The notes beneath the pieces are model-generated. The model saw only the letters and a program-made list of their open reading frames with translations. It was not told the origin of the DNA and did no database searches. From the NCBI GenBank assembly GCA_001543395.1, contig LPNG01000008.1:1-64000 (forward strand): 64,000 bases of DNA, written 5' to 3'. Positions within the stretch are counted from its first letter, which is position 1. Every line of letters begins with the position of its first letter. The stretch is from Candidatus Alcium sp. F082 (lineage in GTDB: Bacteria > Bacteroidota > Bacteroidia > Bacteroidales > F082). This document shows positions 8,596 to 18,022 of the stretch, in pieces. The position numbers were made by a program, and so were the translations under genes.

Positions 8596-9360
8596 TCAAA
8601 ACGGCAACATAGATGCTTCGGGGAGATAGCCTACACTTCCATTGGCAATTCGGATCTTATTCCATCCGTCGGCCGATTCAAGAATCGAAACTTTGGTGCC
8701 TTCGTGAAGCACAAAAAGGTCGACACTCGCGTTGCTAGGCGAGCTTTTCACATTGACCGTAGGCGTCATGATAATGGCCTGATCCTCCGTCATGGCAGCC
8801 TGCCTCAGTTGGAGGGCAAAGACCACCGACAAGCCAAATAAAATCAAGAAAAGCAGCCCGGTGAAAAAGCCCAATTTGCGCAAACCGATGCGGCGAGCCC
8901 GCAAAAAGAGCAACAAGGCCGCCAAGAAAAGCGCGAAGGCAATGATGGAACACCAAGCCCATTGGTTGCCCGAAAGCCAGGTACGCATATTATGCCAGCC
9001 TTTTACTATGAACGACTCTGGAACCGGCTCAATTTTGTCGACAATAGCCCTGTTGGCTATGGCAAGATTGGTTTGCAACTCTTCGTTTGACGGGTCGATT
9101 TTCAAGGCCTTTTCATAGTAATAGATGGCCATGGGAAAATCCTGTTTTTTATAATAGACATTACCCATATTATAATAGAGCGGCACCGATTCCATGCCCA
9201 GATCCACGACCTTTTCATAGAGTATCACTGCCGTGTCGTAACGCCCTGCGTTGTAGGCGGCATTGGCCTGTTCAAACCAGGTCTCTCCGTTTTCCTGAGC
9301 CCTAACCAGGCCCAGACCCGAGACGATTAATAGACATATTAATAAGGTGTATTTTTTCAT
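8596..9360 (-). CDS. batE: Aerotolerance protein BatE (TPR and SH3-like)
   Basis: A 254-residue membrane protein: signal peptide (residues 1-21), two to three TPR units (about 25-100; NAAYNAGRYDTAVILYEKVV and YYNMGNVYYKKQDFPMAIYY), two membrane segments (about 130-180), and a C-terminal bacterial SH3-like domain (VNVKSSP ... VSILESADGWNKIRIANG). This order is typical of BatE. It is the last gene of the moxR-bat operon. Bat proteins of Bacteroides and Leptospira have been tied to oxygen or stress tolerance, but their molecular function is unsettled. The protein would face the periplasm from the inner membrane. Confidence 0.88.
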   Translation of the reverse strand: MKKYTLLICLLIVSGLGLVRAQENGETWFEQANAAYNAGRYDTAVILYEKVVDLGMESVPLYYNMGNVYYKKQDFPMAIYYYEKALKIDPSNEELQTNLAIANRAIVDKIEPVPESFIVKGWHNMRTWLSGNQWAWCSIIAFALFLAALLLFLRARRIGLRKLGFFTGLLFLILFGLSVVFALQLRQAAMTEDQAIIMTPTVNVKSSPSNASVDLFVLHEGTKVSILESADGWNKIRIANGSVGYLPEASMLPF

Positions 9361-9379
9361 GGTTGTTTCCTTTCTTTGT

Positions 9380-11239
9380 TTACAAGACTTTCTCAGCTTT
9401 AGAAATCACTTCGATACCACGTTGATAGAGGTCATCCATCTTCTCCTCGGCGCTGCCGGGGGCGAAACGGGCAAACTCACAACTGTTGAGCGTGTCGACA
9501 AACTGCTGCGTCAATTCATCGGGCACCGACTTTTCTTTCATCGTCTCGCTCACCGTGTCCATCGAAAGTTTGGAGCGTTCGATACCCAACTTGTCGGCGA
9601 TGTATCCCCACAAGGCTTGCGACATCTCCACATAGAACTTGTCCTGGTCTTTTTCTTTCAGGAATTGCGCGGCGCGCTTGAGTCGGCCACGGGCCACCTT
9701 ATCAGCCTTGCGGTTGCGTGTGGCAGCGGTGTCCTTTTCCATCTTTTCACGGTTCTTCAAAAGGATAAGCAGAAGGATGAAAGCCAGCAGCAATGCCAAC
9801 AGGGCCACATAATAGGCCGACGAGCCGAAGAAGGCCGAACGTTGTGGGCGCAAACGCGGATCGCCCGTCATGATATGACGGATATCGTTGCCTAAATACT
9901 TAATGTCTTCCTGGTTGGAGGCATAGATACCACCGCCCTCGTCGTCCCTGCCTTTCTCCACTTGTATCTCATAGGGTTTCGACGAAAGCGTTTGATAAGC
10001 CCCATTGGAAGGGTTGAAGAACGAGAACTCCACTACAGGGACAGTGAAACTGCCGGCACGACGCGGGATGACCAGATACTCGGCTTTTTTCGTTCCCGAG
10101 AGGCCATTGGCAGTGACATCGGTCGAGGTGGTGATCTTAGGATCGTAGACCTCAAAGTCGGGCGGGAAGACGGGTTCGGGCATCTGCAACAACTCGATAT
10201 TGCCTGTGCCACTGACCGTATAGGTCAAGGTGAAGGCTTCGTTCGTCTTCAACTCCGTCATGTCGATATCCGATTTGAAGTTGTAGTTGCCCACGGCACC
10301 CGCAAACGAGGCAGGCTTGTTGGCTTCGGGCAAGGATTTCACCTCAAGCACGAAAGAATTCGAAGTCAACTCCTTCTTCACATTAGTGATGTTACGGTTG
10401 AAGAACGGGTCGTTGAAGAACTCTTCAAACGGGTCCATGCTTCGCTGACGGTTGTTCTCTCTCCTGATCTGTGCGATGCATTCTATCACCATCGGGTCAA
10501 GGGTGAGTTTGCCCGCACGTTGAGGGGCCACCACCACCTTCTGAATCTCGGCAGAGGTGTATTCGATTCCGTTGATGTATTCGCTTGACTGGCGCAAGGT
10601 GCCGCCTGTGTTGTCGGAGATATCTTTGGTCCAGAAACCAGCATATGAAGGCGCCTTCACCACCGACAAGGAGCTAACTGGCACCTTGGTATAGAGCTTA
10701 TAGGTCAACACGACTTGCTCGCCCACATAAGCGGATTTCTTTGAAGGGACCACACGCAAAAAAAGGTCCTTGCCGCTGACTTGAGGGTCGTTGGTGTTTT
10801 GTTGTGCTTGACTCTGGCCTGATGATGCCCCACCGCCTGAAGGAGCCGCATGGCTACCATCGTCGGGCACCACCTTGATATCGAAAGGCTCGCTGGTAAT
10901 CTTCGTCCCCTTGACATTCAACGATGCAGGACCCACACGGAACGTGCCTTCCTTATAGGCCTGCAAGGCGAAGGTGTAAGAGTTGGTCGTGGTTCGCGTC
11001 ACAGAGCCGTTGACCATCTGAATGCTCGAGCTGGTCGAAGTAAACGGGCCGCCCACCACGGTAAATCCCTCAAACGAAGGCGCCGTAAAGTTACGTCCGT
11101 CGGCATTGGCCGAGAACACCACCTGGAAACGCTCCCCCACCATCACTTGCTTCTTGGCGGAGACGGTCAAGGTCGGGTCGTCTTGTGCCCATAGCCATAG
11201 CGGGCTTAACATCAAAAACAAAATCACTAATCTTTTCAT
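9380..11239 (-). CDS. batD: Aerotolerance protein BatD
   Basis: A 619-residue protein. The start at 11239 (MKRLVILFLMLSPLWLWA) gives a proper signal peptide; a start 18 bases upstream would extend it with MIKTGN. The N-terminal half consists of immunoglobulin-like BatD domains, starting VSAKKQVMVGERFQVVFSAN and with the typical GFTVVGGPFTSTSSS; the second unit includes DLFLRVVPSKKSAYVGEQVV. A single membrane helix lies near residue 455 (YYVALLALLLAFILLLILL), leaving a cytoplasmic tail with TPR-like helices. In the operon it lies between batC and batE. It probably acts as a periplasmic scaffold in the Bat complex. Confidence 0.92.
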   Translation of the reverse strand: MKRLVILFLMLSPLWLWAQDDPTLTVSAKKQVMVGERFQVVFSANADGRNFTAPSFEGFTVVGGPFTSTSSSIQMVNGSVTRTTTNSYTFALQAYKEGTFRVGPASLNVKGTKITSEPFDIKVVPDDGSHAAPSGGGASSGQSQAQQNTNDPQVSGKDLFLRVVPSKKSAYVGEQVVLTYKLYTKVPVSSLSVVKAPSYAGFWTKDISDNTGGTLRQSSEYINGIEYTSAEIQKVVVAPQRAGKLTLDPMVIECIAQIRRENNRQRSMDPFEEFFNDPFFNRNITNVKKELTSNSFVLEVKSLPEANKPASFAGAVGNYNFKSDIDMTELKTNEAFTLTYTVSGTGNIELLQMPEPVFPPDFEVYDPKITTSTDVTANGLSGTKKAEYLVIPRRAGSFTVPVVEFSFFNPSNGAYQTLSSKPYEIQVEKGRDDEGGGIYASNQEDIKYLGNDIRHIMTGDPRLRPQRSAFFGSSAYYVALLALLLAFILLLILLKNREKMEKDTAATRNRKADKVARGRLKRAAQFLKEKDQDKFYVEMSQALWGYIADKLGIERSKLSMDTVSETMKEKSVPDELTQQFVDTLNSCEFARFAPGSAEEKMDDLYQRGIEVISKAEKVL

Positions 11240-11240
11240 A

Positions 11241-12866
11241 TTACCAGTCTTTATCACTCTTCTTTTTAGGTTGTTGTCTTACTTTCTGTTCGTTGACCTT
11301 TTCCATGGTCTTTTTCTCTTGGTTCTCAAGGGCGTCGAGCATGCGTTGGGCATCTTCCTTCGACATCTGTTGGTTCTGCTGCTGTTGGTTTTGCTGCTGC
11401 TGTTGCTGGTCTTGGTTCTGCTGCTGGTCTTGCTGTTGCTCTTGCTCCTGCTGATCCTGTTGTTGGTCTTGCTGCTGCTGTTGCTGCTGGTTGTCGCCTT
11501 CGCTCTTCTCGAACACGGCAGAGACCTCCACGTCGAAGTCGGGCATGGTGAAGTAGTTGCCCAGTGGCTGCACCTTCACTGCGGTGTCGCCCACCTGATG
11601 GATGACATATTCCTTAAACTGATAGCCAGGCTCGGGAGCATTATCCAATTTCACCGTCTCGCGGCGCGTAGCCTCCGACTGGTCGAGCAGCACATGACCA
11701 CCTTTCAGGGTGGTGTCAGCTTTAACCTTGTAATAATCTGTGGCTTCCACAAAATCGGCTTTCACGATGACGTCGTCGTCAATCATATGGAAGACATTCT
11801 CCTCAGAGACAGGGGCCGACTCGGTGGCATCCTTTTGGCTGACCACCCGCAGGTCGCCCAACTGATAGCCCTTGTCAGGCTTCACGATGATGCCCACATC
11901 CTGTCCGGGCTTCACCAGACTATCGGATACTTGAATAGTGCCATTGACCATGCTATCAATACTCACTCTCAGTGCATTACGGAAAGTCGCCGTCACCGTC
12001 ACATCGAAATCGGGCATCTTGAACGACTTCTCGTTGACCGGCACCGTGTCCTTGGGACTACCCGTCTTATACACGGTAAACTTATCTAATACATAGTCGC
12101 CTTCGCCTTGTCCTTCCAACGTCACCTGCTGTCCTTCGACGGCTTTCTGGCGGTCGGCTTGCACCTTACCGTGCTGTATGTTCTTGTCGATATCAATCCG
12201 ATGTGCCTTCTTGAACTCAGCCGTCACCAGCACATTGAACTTGGGCATGATGAAACTGCTGCCGTTCACCTCCACCGTGACCTGCTGATTGTCGGCACGC
12301 ACCACCTTGTATTGCGACAAGGCATAATCCTCGTCAGGTTGGGCAGTCAACGTGACGCGCTGTCCGTTGAAGGCTTCCTTCTCCTTGGCCTCTACCCTAC
12401 CATTGTCGGGCTGCACAACCCAAATCTTGCTCTTGACCAGATGGGCACGGCAAAACTCAAGGTTGTATAAGGCGTTTTCGTTCTCGGGGTTCAGCTTCAG
12501 CGACACCTTATATAAATTAAAGGCATCATAGTATTTGTTTTGTGCCAATAAGCAGTTGCCCATATTGTATACGGCATCCGACTTCAGCTTGGCGTCGGGC
12601 GACAGTTCCAACACCTTTTGGAACTCGTTGTAAGCCGTGTCATACGACTGCTTGGCATAATAAACGTCACCCAGGTTGAACTGCGCCTTGGCGTTGTTCG
12701 GCCTGATCTCAAGAGCCTTTTTGTAATGGGCAATGGCCTGCTCATAGTTTGCGCTCTTATAGTTACGGTTGCCTCTGCGTATGGCTTTCTCGTCGCTCTG
12801 CGCCGATACCGACAGCGCCAACGACAAGAAAATTATAATTGTCAGATATTGAATGATCTTATTCAT
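11241..12866 (-). CDS. batC: BatC-like TPR protein with added InlB-type repeats and Gln-rich tail
   Basis: A 541-residue exported protein. The signal peptide (MNKIIQYLTIIIFLSLALSV) is followed by three TPR units (about residues 28-135). Next come four tandem units of about 70 residues (about 155-450), each closing with a motif such as FIMPKFNVLVTAEF, FKMPDFDVTVTATF, FHMIDDDVIVKADF or FTMPDFDVEVSAVF, as in InlB B-type (bacterial repeat) domains. The tail (about 459-500) is almost only Gln, Asp and Glu. Ordinary BatC proteins are much shorter TPR proteins, so the repeats are an insertion into a BatC frame. The start codon overlaps the end of batB by 8 bases. The neighbours on both sides are conventional bat genes, which supports the BatC label. 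Confidence 0.82.
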   Translation of the reverse strand: MNKIIQYLTIIIFLSLALSVSAQSDEKAIRRGNRNYKSANYEQAIAHYKKALEIRPNNAKAQFNLGDVYYAKQSYDTAYNEFQKVLELSPDAKLKSDAVYNMGNCLLAQNKYYDAFNLYKVSLKLNPENENALYNLEFCRAHLVKSKIWVVQPDNGRVEAKEKEAFNGQRVTLTAQPDEDYALSQYKVVRADNQQVTVEVNGSSFIMPKFNVLVTAEFKKAHRIDIDKNIQHGKVQADRQKAVEGQQVTLEGQGEGDYVLDKFTVYKTGSPKDTVPVNEKSFKMPDFDVTVTATFRNALRVSIDSMVNGTIQVSDSLVKPGQDVGIIVKPDKGYQLGDLRVVSQKDATESAPVSEENVFHMIDDDVIVKADFVEATDYYKVKADTTLKGGHVLLDQSEATRRETVKLDNAPEPGYQFKEYVIHQVGDTAVKVQPLGNYFTMPDFDVEVSAVFEKSEGDNQQQQQQQDQQQDQQEQEQQQDQQQNQDQQQQQQNQQQQNQQMSKEDAQRMLDALENQEKKTMEKVNEQKVRQQPKKKSDKDW

Positions 12867-13911
12867 CTTTCTTCTCAAAAATGTTAAACTTCCGCTCCCA
12901 AGCTCTCTTACCTGTCGAAAACAGAATCTCTATCAACAGCAACAGGATGGCAGCGCCCACAAACCACTGGAACTGGTCTTCATAGTCGGTGAAGACCTTG
13001 GCCTCAATTTCCGTCTTGTCCATCTTGTTGATGTCGTCGTAGATCTTCTCCAGACCGACATTGGAGTTGCTGGCACGGACATAGATACCGTTGCCAGCCG
13101 CAGCAATCTTCTGCAACATCTGCTCATCGAGACGGGTGATGATGGTGTTGCCGTTGCGGTCCTTACGATAGCCAATCTGATGTCCATATTGGTTGTACTC
13201 CGGAATCGGGGCGCCGTCGGCGAGGCCCATACCTATGGTATAGATACGCACGCCTTGCTTGGCGGCTTCCTGTGCCGCTTTTATCGCAGCATCATTCTCG
13301 TGGTCCTCACCATCAGAGATGATGACGATCGCGCGGCTGTGCGTCTCATCGGGGAAGGATTTCAATGCCAGGTTGATGGCTTCGGCGATAGCCGTACCCT
13401 GTGACGCCACGAGGCTCGTGTTGACGGTCGAGAGGAACATCCTCGCCGCCGAATAGTCGGTGGTGATGGGCAGCTGCACAAAGGCCTTGTCAGCAAAGAC
13501 GATGACGCCAATGCGGTCGCCTTTCATTTCACTGACAAGCTTGTTGATAGCCTGCTTGGAGCGTTCCAAACGGCTCGGGACGATGTCCTCAGCGTTCATA
13601 GAGTTGGAGACGTCAACAGCCAAATAGAGGTCGATACCCTCGCGTTTCACCTCTTCCATCTTACTACCGCTCTGCAAGTTGGCCAAAGCCAAGATGCCAC
13701 AGGCAATCATCAGAAGGAAAACGATGAACTTGAAGTTGGAACGGCGGGTAGAATAACTCGGCACCAACTCCTTGCGCATCCCGATATGGGCAAAACGCTC
13801 GAAACGGCGTTTCTGGCCTAGACGGAACAGGATATAGATGATGACCAATACCGGGATGATAATCAACCAGTACAGGTACTCAGGGTGTTCAAATCGCAAT
13901 ACGTTTTCCAT
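12859..13911 (-). CDS. batB: VWA-domain protein BatB
   Basis: A 350-residue inner-membrane protein with two N-terminal membrane segments (about residues 12-30 and 60-80), a von Willebrand factor A domain and a C-terminal membrane helix (about 318-335). The MIDAS metal site is intact (AVDVSNSM: Asp100, Ser102, Ser104), with IISDGEDHEN supplying the later aspartate. It lies four bases upstream of the batA stop and overlaps batC, so all three are translated together. BatA and BatB are thought to form paired VWA subunits acted on by MoxR; that pairing is known from the family, not shown here. Confidence 0.93.
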   Translation of the reverse strand: MENVLRFEHPEYLYWLIIIPVLVIIYILFRLGQKRRFERFAHIGMRKELVPSYSTRRSNFKFIVFLLMIACGILALANLQSGSKMEEVKREGIDLYLAVDVSNSMNAEDIVPSRLERSKQAINKLVSEMKGDRIGVIVFADKAFVQLPITTDYSAARMFLSTVNTSLVASQGTAIAEAINLALKSFPDETHSRAIVIISDGEDHENDAAIKAAQEAAKQGVRIYTIGMGLADGAPIPEYNQYGHQIGYRKDRNGNTIITRLDEQMLQKIAAAGNGIYVRASNSNVGLEKIYDDINKMDKTEIEAKVFTDYEDQFQWFVGAAILLLLIEILFSTGKRAWERKFNIFEKKDE

Positions 13912-13915
13912 AGTC

Positions 13916-14917
13916 TTAATCCGTTAAAGTCCTGAAAATCGTTTTACGCAAAAGGAATTCGAGCAACAACAGTGCCAAAGCCCAAGCTACCAAAGGATAG
14001 AACTCCTCATGGAGACGACGGAACTCTGTCACTTCGATCTTGGAGCGTTCCAGCTGGTCGATTTCCTGATAAATCTCGTCCAACTTCTGGTTGTTGTTGG
14101 CACGGAAGTACTTGCCACCCGTTGAGTTGGCAATAAACGTCAACAGCTTTTCATCAATCTCAACCTTGATCTGTTGGATGACTGTGCCACCGAAGGGGTT
14201 CTGCATGGGATAAGGCGCGGTGCCGTAGGTACCCACACCGATGGTGTAGACGCGGATGCCATATAATTTGGCCATCTCGGCTGCCGTATACGGGTCGACA
14301 GAACCAGCGTTGTTCATACCATCGGTAAGCAGGATGACCACCTTGGAGATGGCTTCGCTGTCTTTGAGTCGGTTGATGGCCGTGGCCAAACCATCGCCGA
14401 TGGCGGTGCCGTCGTCGATGAGGCCGTTTTTCATCTCGGCCAACATATTGAGCATCACGCCATGGTCAGTGGTCAACGGCACCTGGGTAAACGACTCACC
14501 CGAGAAGATGACCAGTCCCATACGGTCGCCGGGACGATCCTTGACAAAGTCGGAAGCCACACGTTTGGCTGCTGTCAAACGGTCGGGCTTGAGGTCGCGG
14601 GCCAGCATGGAGCCCGAGACGTCCATAGCCATCACGATGTCGATGCCTTCGATGTTGGAGGTCGAGTTGGTCGATGAGCTCTGCGGACGTGCCAAGGCCA
14701 CGATGAGCAACGCCAAGGCTGCCATCTTCAAGGCAAAGAGTAAATGACGCAGATAGGCCTTCCACGTCTTTGGCAGCTTGACCATGCCTTTCAGATCGGA
14801 GAAGTTCACCGAAGCCTCCTGTTTCTTATGGCGCAAGATGTACCAAACAATCAGAGCAGGCACCAAGAGCAATAACCACAACAGCTTGGGATTCGCAAAT
14901 TCAATGTTTTCAAACAT
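13916..14917 (-). CDS. batA: VWA-domain protein BatA
   Basis: A 333-residue paralogue of BatB with the same plan: N-terminal membrane anchor region (about residues 12-78), a VWA domain with an intact MIDAS (AMDVSGSM: Asp99, Ser101, Ser103; ILLTDGMNNAG) and a C-terminal hydrophobic helix (LVAWALALLLLEFLL). It starts inside the last codons of the upstream BatD-like gene (8-base overlap), which indicates translational coupling. Its position first among the two VWA genes matches the usual batA-batB order. Confidence 0.93.
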   Translation of the reverse strand: MFENIEFANPKLLWLLLLVPALIVWYILRHKKQEASVNFSDLKGMVKLPKTWKAYLRHLLFALKMAALALLIVALARPQSSSTNSTSNIEGIDIVMAMDVSGSMLARDLKPDRLTAAKRVASDFVKDRPGDRMGLVIFSGESFTQVPLTTDHGVMLNMLAEMKNGLIDDGTAIGDGLATAINRLKDSEAISKVVILLTDGMNNAGSVDPYTAAEMAKLYGIRVYTIGVGTYGTAPYPMQNPFGGTVIQQIKVEIDEKLLTFIANSTGGKYFRANNNQKLDEIYQEIDQLERSKIEVTEFRRLHEEFYPLVAWALALLLLEFLLRKTIFRTLTD

Positions 14918-15938
14918 CTTTCACCTCCTCTTTCATTGTCGCTGACTGCGTCTCGCGGTCAGCGCCTTCCATCTGCGAGGACGCAGATGGCGACATTGTG
15001 GCTTGATAATGTGCAAAACTCTCGTTGACGAATTCCGTCATGCTGTTCATGGCGTTTTCGCTTTCCAGATTGGAACTCGAATACTTGGCAAACTTCACCA
15101 AGTCGGCCACTTCCATGGTATCTTTCAGCTTGTCGTAGGTCTCTTGCGAGAAATGCAGCGGTTTGATTTCCTCCAAGATATCGTCGGTGGTCATCTCGAC
15201 AGCATTCACGCCAAACTGACCTTCGATATACTCACGAGCGATGTCGGTCAGCGAGGAATAATACTCCTTCACCTTACCCGACTGCCAGAGCTTCTGCTGA
15301 CGTAGGGTCTCGAGGTCGCCTACCGCCTTGTCGTAAGGCGGGATGACGGGACCACGGACGATGTTACCATCGGCATCCACCTTGGTCTTGCGATGCCTAC
15401 GCCAATACCAGATGCCAAAGGCTGCGAGAGCCAATAGCAACACAGCGAGAATCCAGGGGAACACCTCTTTCATCTGCACCGGCGCGGCGATGGGCTCCAC
15501 GATGGGTTTATAGGCCAGGGTGGTATCAACGGCGATGGTTGTCGAATACAGGTCGATGGGGGCGGTGTAGGCTTTCAAGCGGTTCGCGTCGTCGAATGAA
15601 CGGGCATATTTCAATGCGATAGGCGGCACCTGCACTTGTCCCGTGTCGAAAGTCATCAGCGTCAGCTGCTGCTTCACGATGACATTGCTATCGGCATCGG
15701 CGGTGCGTTCCACGTCGCTGCGCTTGATGATGTCGAGTTGCTCCGACAGTGTATCGGTGGTGAAATCGTTCCATTCCACGAACCAGCCGTAAGGGACCTT
15801 AAGGCTCAAATTGAGTGTGAAAGGCTTTCCCACCTGAACATCAGTGCTTTTCACCTTGCCTTCCACTTCCACATCTTGCGCCTTGAGGCCGCCCAGCAGA
15901 GCGAACACCGCCATCAAAAACAAAACATATTTCTTCAT
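14910..15938 (-). CDS. BatD-like membrane protein preceding batA
   Basis: A 342-residue protein: signal peptide (MKKYVLFLMAVFALLGGLKA), a periplasmic immunoglobulin-like domain (about residues 22-150), one membrane helix (VFPWILAVLLLALAAFGIWY, about 160-180) followed by basic residues, and a cytoplasmic helical region. It resembles a short BatD or DUF4381-type protein that Bacteroidetes carry between the DUF58 gene and batA. It starts four bases inside the DUF58 gene end and overlaps batA. It is likely a partner of the VWA proteins; its individual role is unknown. Confidence 0.75.
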   Translation of the reverse strand: MKKYVLFLMAVFALLGGLKAQDVEVEGKVKSTDVQVGKPFTLNLSLKVPYGWFVEWNDFTTDTLSEQLDIIKRSDVERTADADSNVIVKQQLTLMTFDTGQVQVPPIALKYARSFDDANRLKAYTAPIDLYSTTIAVDTTLAYKPIVEPIAAPVQMKEVFPWILAVLLLALAAFGIWYWRRHRKTKVDADGNIVRGPVIPPYDKAVGDLETLRQQKLWQSGKVKEYYSSLTDIAREYIEGQFGVNAVEMTTDDILEEIKPLHFSQETYDKLKDTMEVADLVKFAKYSSSNLESENAMNSMTEFVNESFAHYQATMSPSASSQMEGADRETQSATMKEEVKDV

Positions 15939-16813
15939 CTTCTTGCCTCCCTTTTCTTAAAGAGTTGCATCAAAGGTTTCACATAGTCTTCATCAGTGTA
16001 AATCAACGTGTTGTCGATACCGTGTTTGGTAAAAGCGCGGTTTAGCTCCGCTGACTTGTACTGAATCATCTGCCTATAGGCATCATTCCACGCGCGGCTC
16101 GAGGTGTCGACCCAGCGTTCCTTACCCGTCTCCGAGTCGCGGAACTTCACCAGACCCACCTTGGGGATGTCCATCTCGCGGCGGTCGGTGATGCGCAAGG
16201 CGACGAGGTCGTGCTTGTTGGCACATATCTGCATCTCCTTCTCGAAACTCTTGTCCGTCATGAAGTCGGAGATAAGGAAGGCCGTGGTGCGGCGCTTGAT
16301 GGCAGAGGTCATGAAACGCAATCCCTCGCCGATGTCGGTGCCGCGTTCCGTCGGCTTGAAGTCGACAATCTCACGGATGATGCGCAGGATGTGCGAGCTG
16401 CCTTTCTTGGGCGGGATGAACTTCTCGATCTTGCTGCTGAAGAAAATCACGCCCACCTTGTCGTTGTTCTGGATGGCAGAAAACGCCAAGACGGCTGCCA
16501 ACTCGGCAGTCAGGTCGCGCTTCGACTGGCTCTGTGAGCCAAAGTCGTTGGAGCCCGACACGTCGATGAGCAGCATGACCGTCATCTCACGCTCTTCCTC
16601 AAAGATCTTGACGAAAGGCTTGTTGAAGCGGGCGGTGACATTCCAATCGATGTTGCGGATGTCGTCGCCATACTCGTACTCGCGCACCTCGCTGAAGGTC
16701 ATACCACGCCCCTTGAAGGCGCTGTGGTACTGTCCCGAGAAGATGTGGTTCGAGAGGCCTCGCGTCTTGATCTCGATTTTACGGACTTTCTTGAATATAT
16801 CAGTTGATTCCAT
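15935..16813 (-). CDS. DUF58 domain protein of the MoxR/Bat operon
   Basis: A 292-residue soluble protein with the DUF58 signature RGMTFSEVREYEYGDDIRNI followed by DWNVTARFNKPFVKIFEEER, and a VWA-like fold with LIDVSGSNDFG as its putative metal site. DUF58 proteins are routinely encoded directly after moxR and are believed to be recruited to the membrane VWA partners. The gene overlaps the moxR stop by one base and the following gene by four, which fits one transcript. Confidence 0.92.
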   Translation of the reverse strand: MESTDIFKKVRKIEIKTRGLSNHIFSGQYHSAFKGRGMTFSEVREYEYGDDIRNIDWNVTARFNKPFVKIFEEEREMTVMLLIDVSGSNDFGSQSQSKRDLTAELAAVLAFSAIQNNDKVGVIFFSSKIEKFIPPKKGSSHILRIIREIVDFKPTERGTDIGEGLRFMTSAIKRRTTAFLISDFMTDKSFEKEMQICANKHDLVALRITDRREMDIPKVGLVKFRDSETGKERWVDTSSRAWNDAYRQMIQYKSAELNRAFTKHGIDNTLIYTDEDYVKPLMQLFKKREARR

Positions 16814-17805
16814 TACGGCACCTCGATGGTATTCAGGATTTCGTTGATGATTTCTTCGGTGGTGATGTTTTCGGCTTCTGCCTCATAGGTCAGGCCGATA
16901 CGGTGGCGCAGCACATCGGGGGCCACGGCACGGATGTCCTCGGGAATGACGTAGCCACGGTGCTTGATGAAGGCATAAGCCTTGGCAGCCAGTGCCAGAT
17001 TGATAGTAGCACGCGGCGAGCCGCCGTAGCTGATCATGTTGGCGAACTTCTTCAGCTTGTAATCGCTCGGGAAACGAGATGCGAAGACGATGTCGGTGAT
17101 GTAGTTCTCAATCTTCTCGTCGAGATAGATCTCGCGGCACACCTCACGGGCACTGATGATGTCTTCGGGCTTCACCACGGCGTTGATCTTGGCACCGGCG
17201 TTGGCGATATTCTGACGCAGAATCAGTTTCTCCTCTTCCTTCTTGGGATAGTTGATGACCACCTTCAGCATGAAACGGTCCACCTGGGCCTCAGGCAGCG
17301 GATAGGTACCTTCCTGCTCGATGGGGTTTTGGGTAGCCATGACGAGGAAGGGATCCGGCAGCTTGAAGGTCTCGTCGCCGATGGTCACCTGATGCTCCTG
17401 CATGGCCTCGAGCAAAGCGCTCTGCACCTTGGCGGGCGAACGGTTGATTTCATCAGCGAGGACGAAGTTAGCGAAGATGGGACCGCGACGCACCACAAAC
17501 TCCTCCTTCTTCTGGCTGTAGATCAGCGTACCGATGAGGTCGGCAGGCAACAGGTCAGGGGTGAATTGGATACGGGCGAAGTCGGCATCGATGGCGCTGG
17601 CCATCGACTTAATGGCCAAGGTCTTGGCCAGACCGGGTACACCCTCAAGAAGGATGTGGCCGTTGGCCAGCAGGCCGATAAGTAGGCGTTCGGTCATCTG
17701 TTTCTGTCCGACGATGACCTTGTTCATTTCGAGGTTGATGAGGTCGAGGAATTGACTCTCACGTTGGATTTTTTCGTTCAGTTCACGAATGTCAGTTTCT
17801 ATCAT
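16813..17805 (-). CDS. moxR: MoxR-family AAA+ ATPase
   Basis: A 330-residue AAA+ ATPase that heads the bat operon. The Walker A motif is EGVPGLAKT (residues 54-62), Walker B is FVLADEINRSPAKVQ (Asp118, Glu119), and ATQNPIEQEGTYPLPEAQVD is sensor 1. MoxR ATPases act as chaperones that insert metals or assemble VWA-protein complexes; here the VWA partners are encoded directly downstream. The upstream gap holds a palindromic repeat and a possible -7 element (TATTTTTG on the minus strand at 17924-17931). Confidence 0.94.
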   Translation of the reverse strand: MIETDIRELNEKIQRESQFLDLINLEMNKVIVGQKQMTERLLIGLLANGHILLEGVPGLAKTLAIKSMASAIDADFARIQFTPDLLPADLIGTLIYSQKKEEFVVRRGPIFANFVLADEINRSPAKVQSALLEAMQEHQVTIGDETFKLPDPFLVMATQNPIEQEGTYPLPEAQVDRFMLKVVINYPKKEEEKLILRQNIANAGAKINAVVKPEDIISAREVCREIYLDEKIENYITDIVFASRFPSDYKLKKFANMISYGGSPRATINLALAAKAYAFIKHRGYVIPEDIRAVAPDVLRHRIGLTYEAEAENITTEEIINEILNTIEVP

Positions 17806-17832
17806 TGTTTATTTGTTTAGTTTGTTCAATTA

Positions 17833-17904
17833 AAGCAGGTTGCTGAGCCTGTCGAAGCACCGTCTTTCTATCTGTCGGCCCTTCGACGGGCTCAGGGGCC
17901 TTAG
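17833..17904. repeat. TGAGCCTGTCGAAG palindromic repeat, copy 1
   Basis: GCTGAGCCTGTCGAAG and CTTCGACGGGCTCAGG form a 16-bp inverted pair with two mismatches around a loop of about 20 bases. A second copy lies at about 19310-19373, on the other side of the aspartate kinase gene. It falls between moxR and its presumed promoter, so it would be transcribed as part of the moxR leader. Confidence 0.75.
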
Positions 17905-17996
17905 CCGATCGGCAAAAACCGTGCAAAAATAGCGGTTATTTAGCTTGAATAACTCCTATTTAATAAATTTATTGCAAAAAATCGGCCATATTTTTC

Positions 17997-18004
17997 TACT
18001 TTTG
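17997..18004 (+). promoter_or_regulatory. -7 promoter element (TACTTTTG) of the aspartate kinase gene
   Basis: TACTTTTG matches TAnnTTTG, 18 bases before the start codon at 18023, with ATTG 22 bases further upstream as a weak -33 element. Its position supports the 18023 start over one at 17945. Confidence 0.65.
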
Positions 18005-18022
18005 CGGCATAAACAGCAGGAT

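Noticed and set aside
11022-12089. A plus-strand frame with a long poly-Leu/Val stretch that looks like membrane segments
   Set aside because: The hydrophobic run is the reverse complement of the CAG/CAA-rich glutamine tail of BatC.
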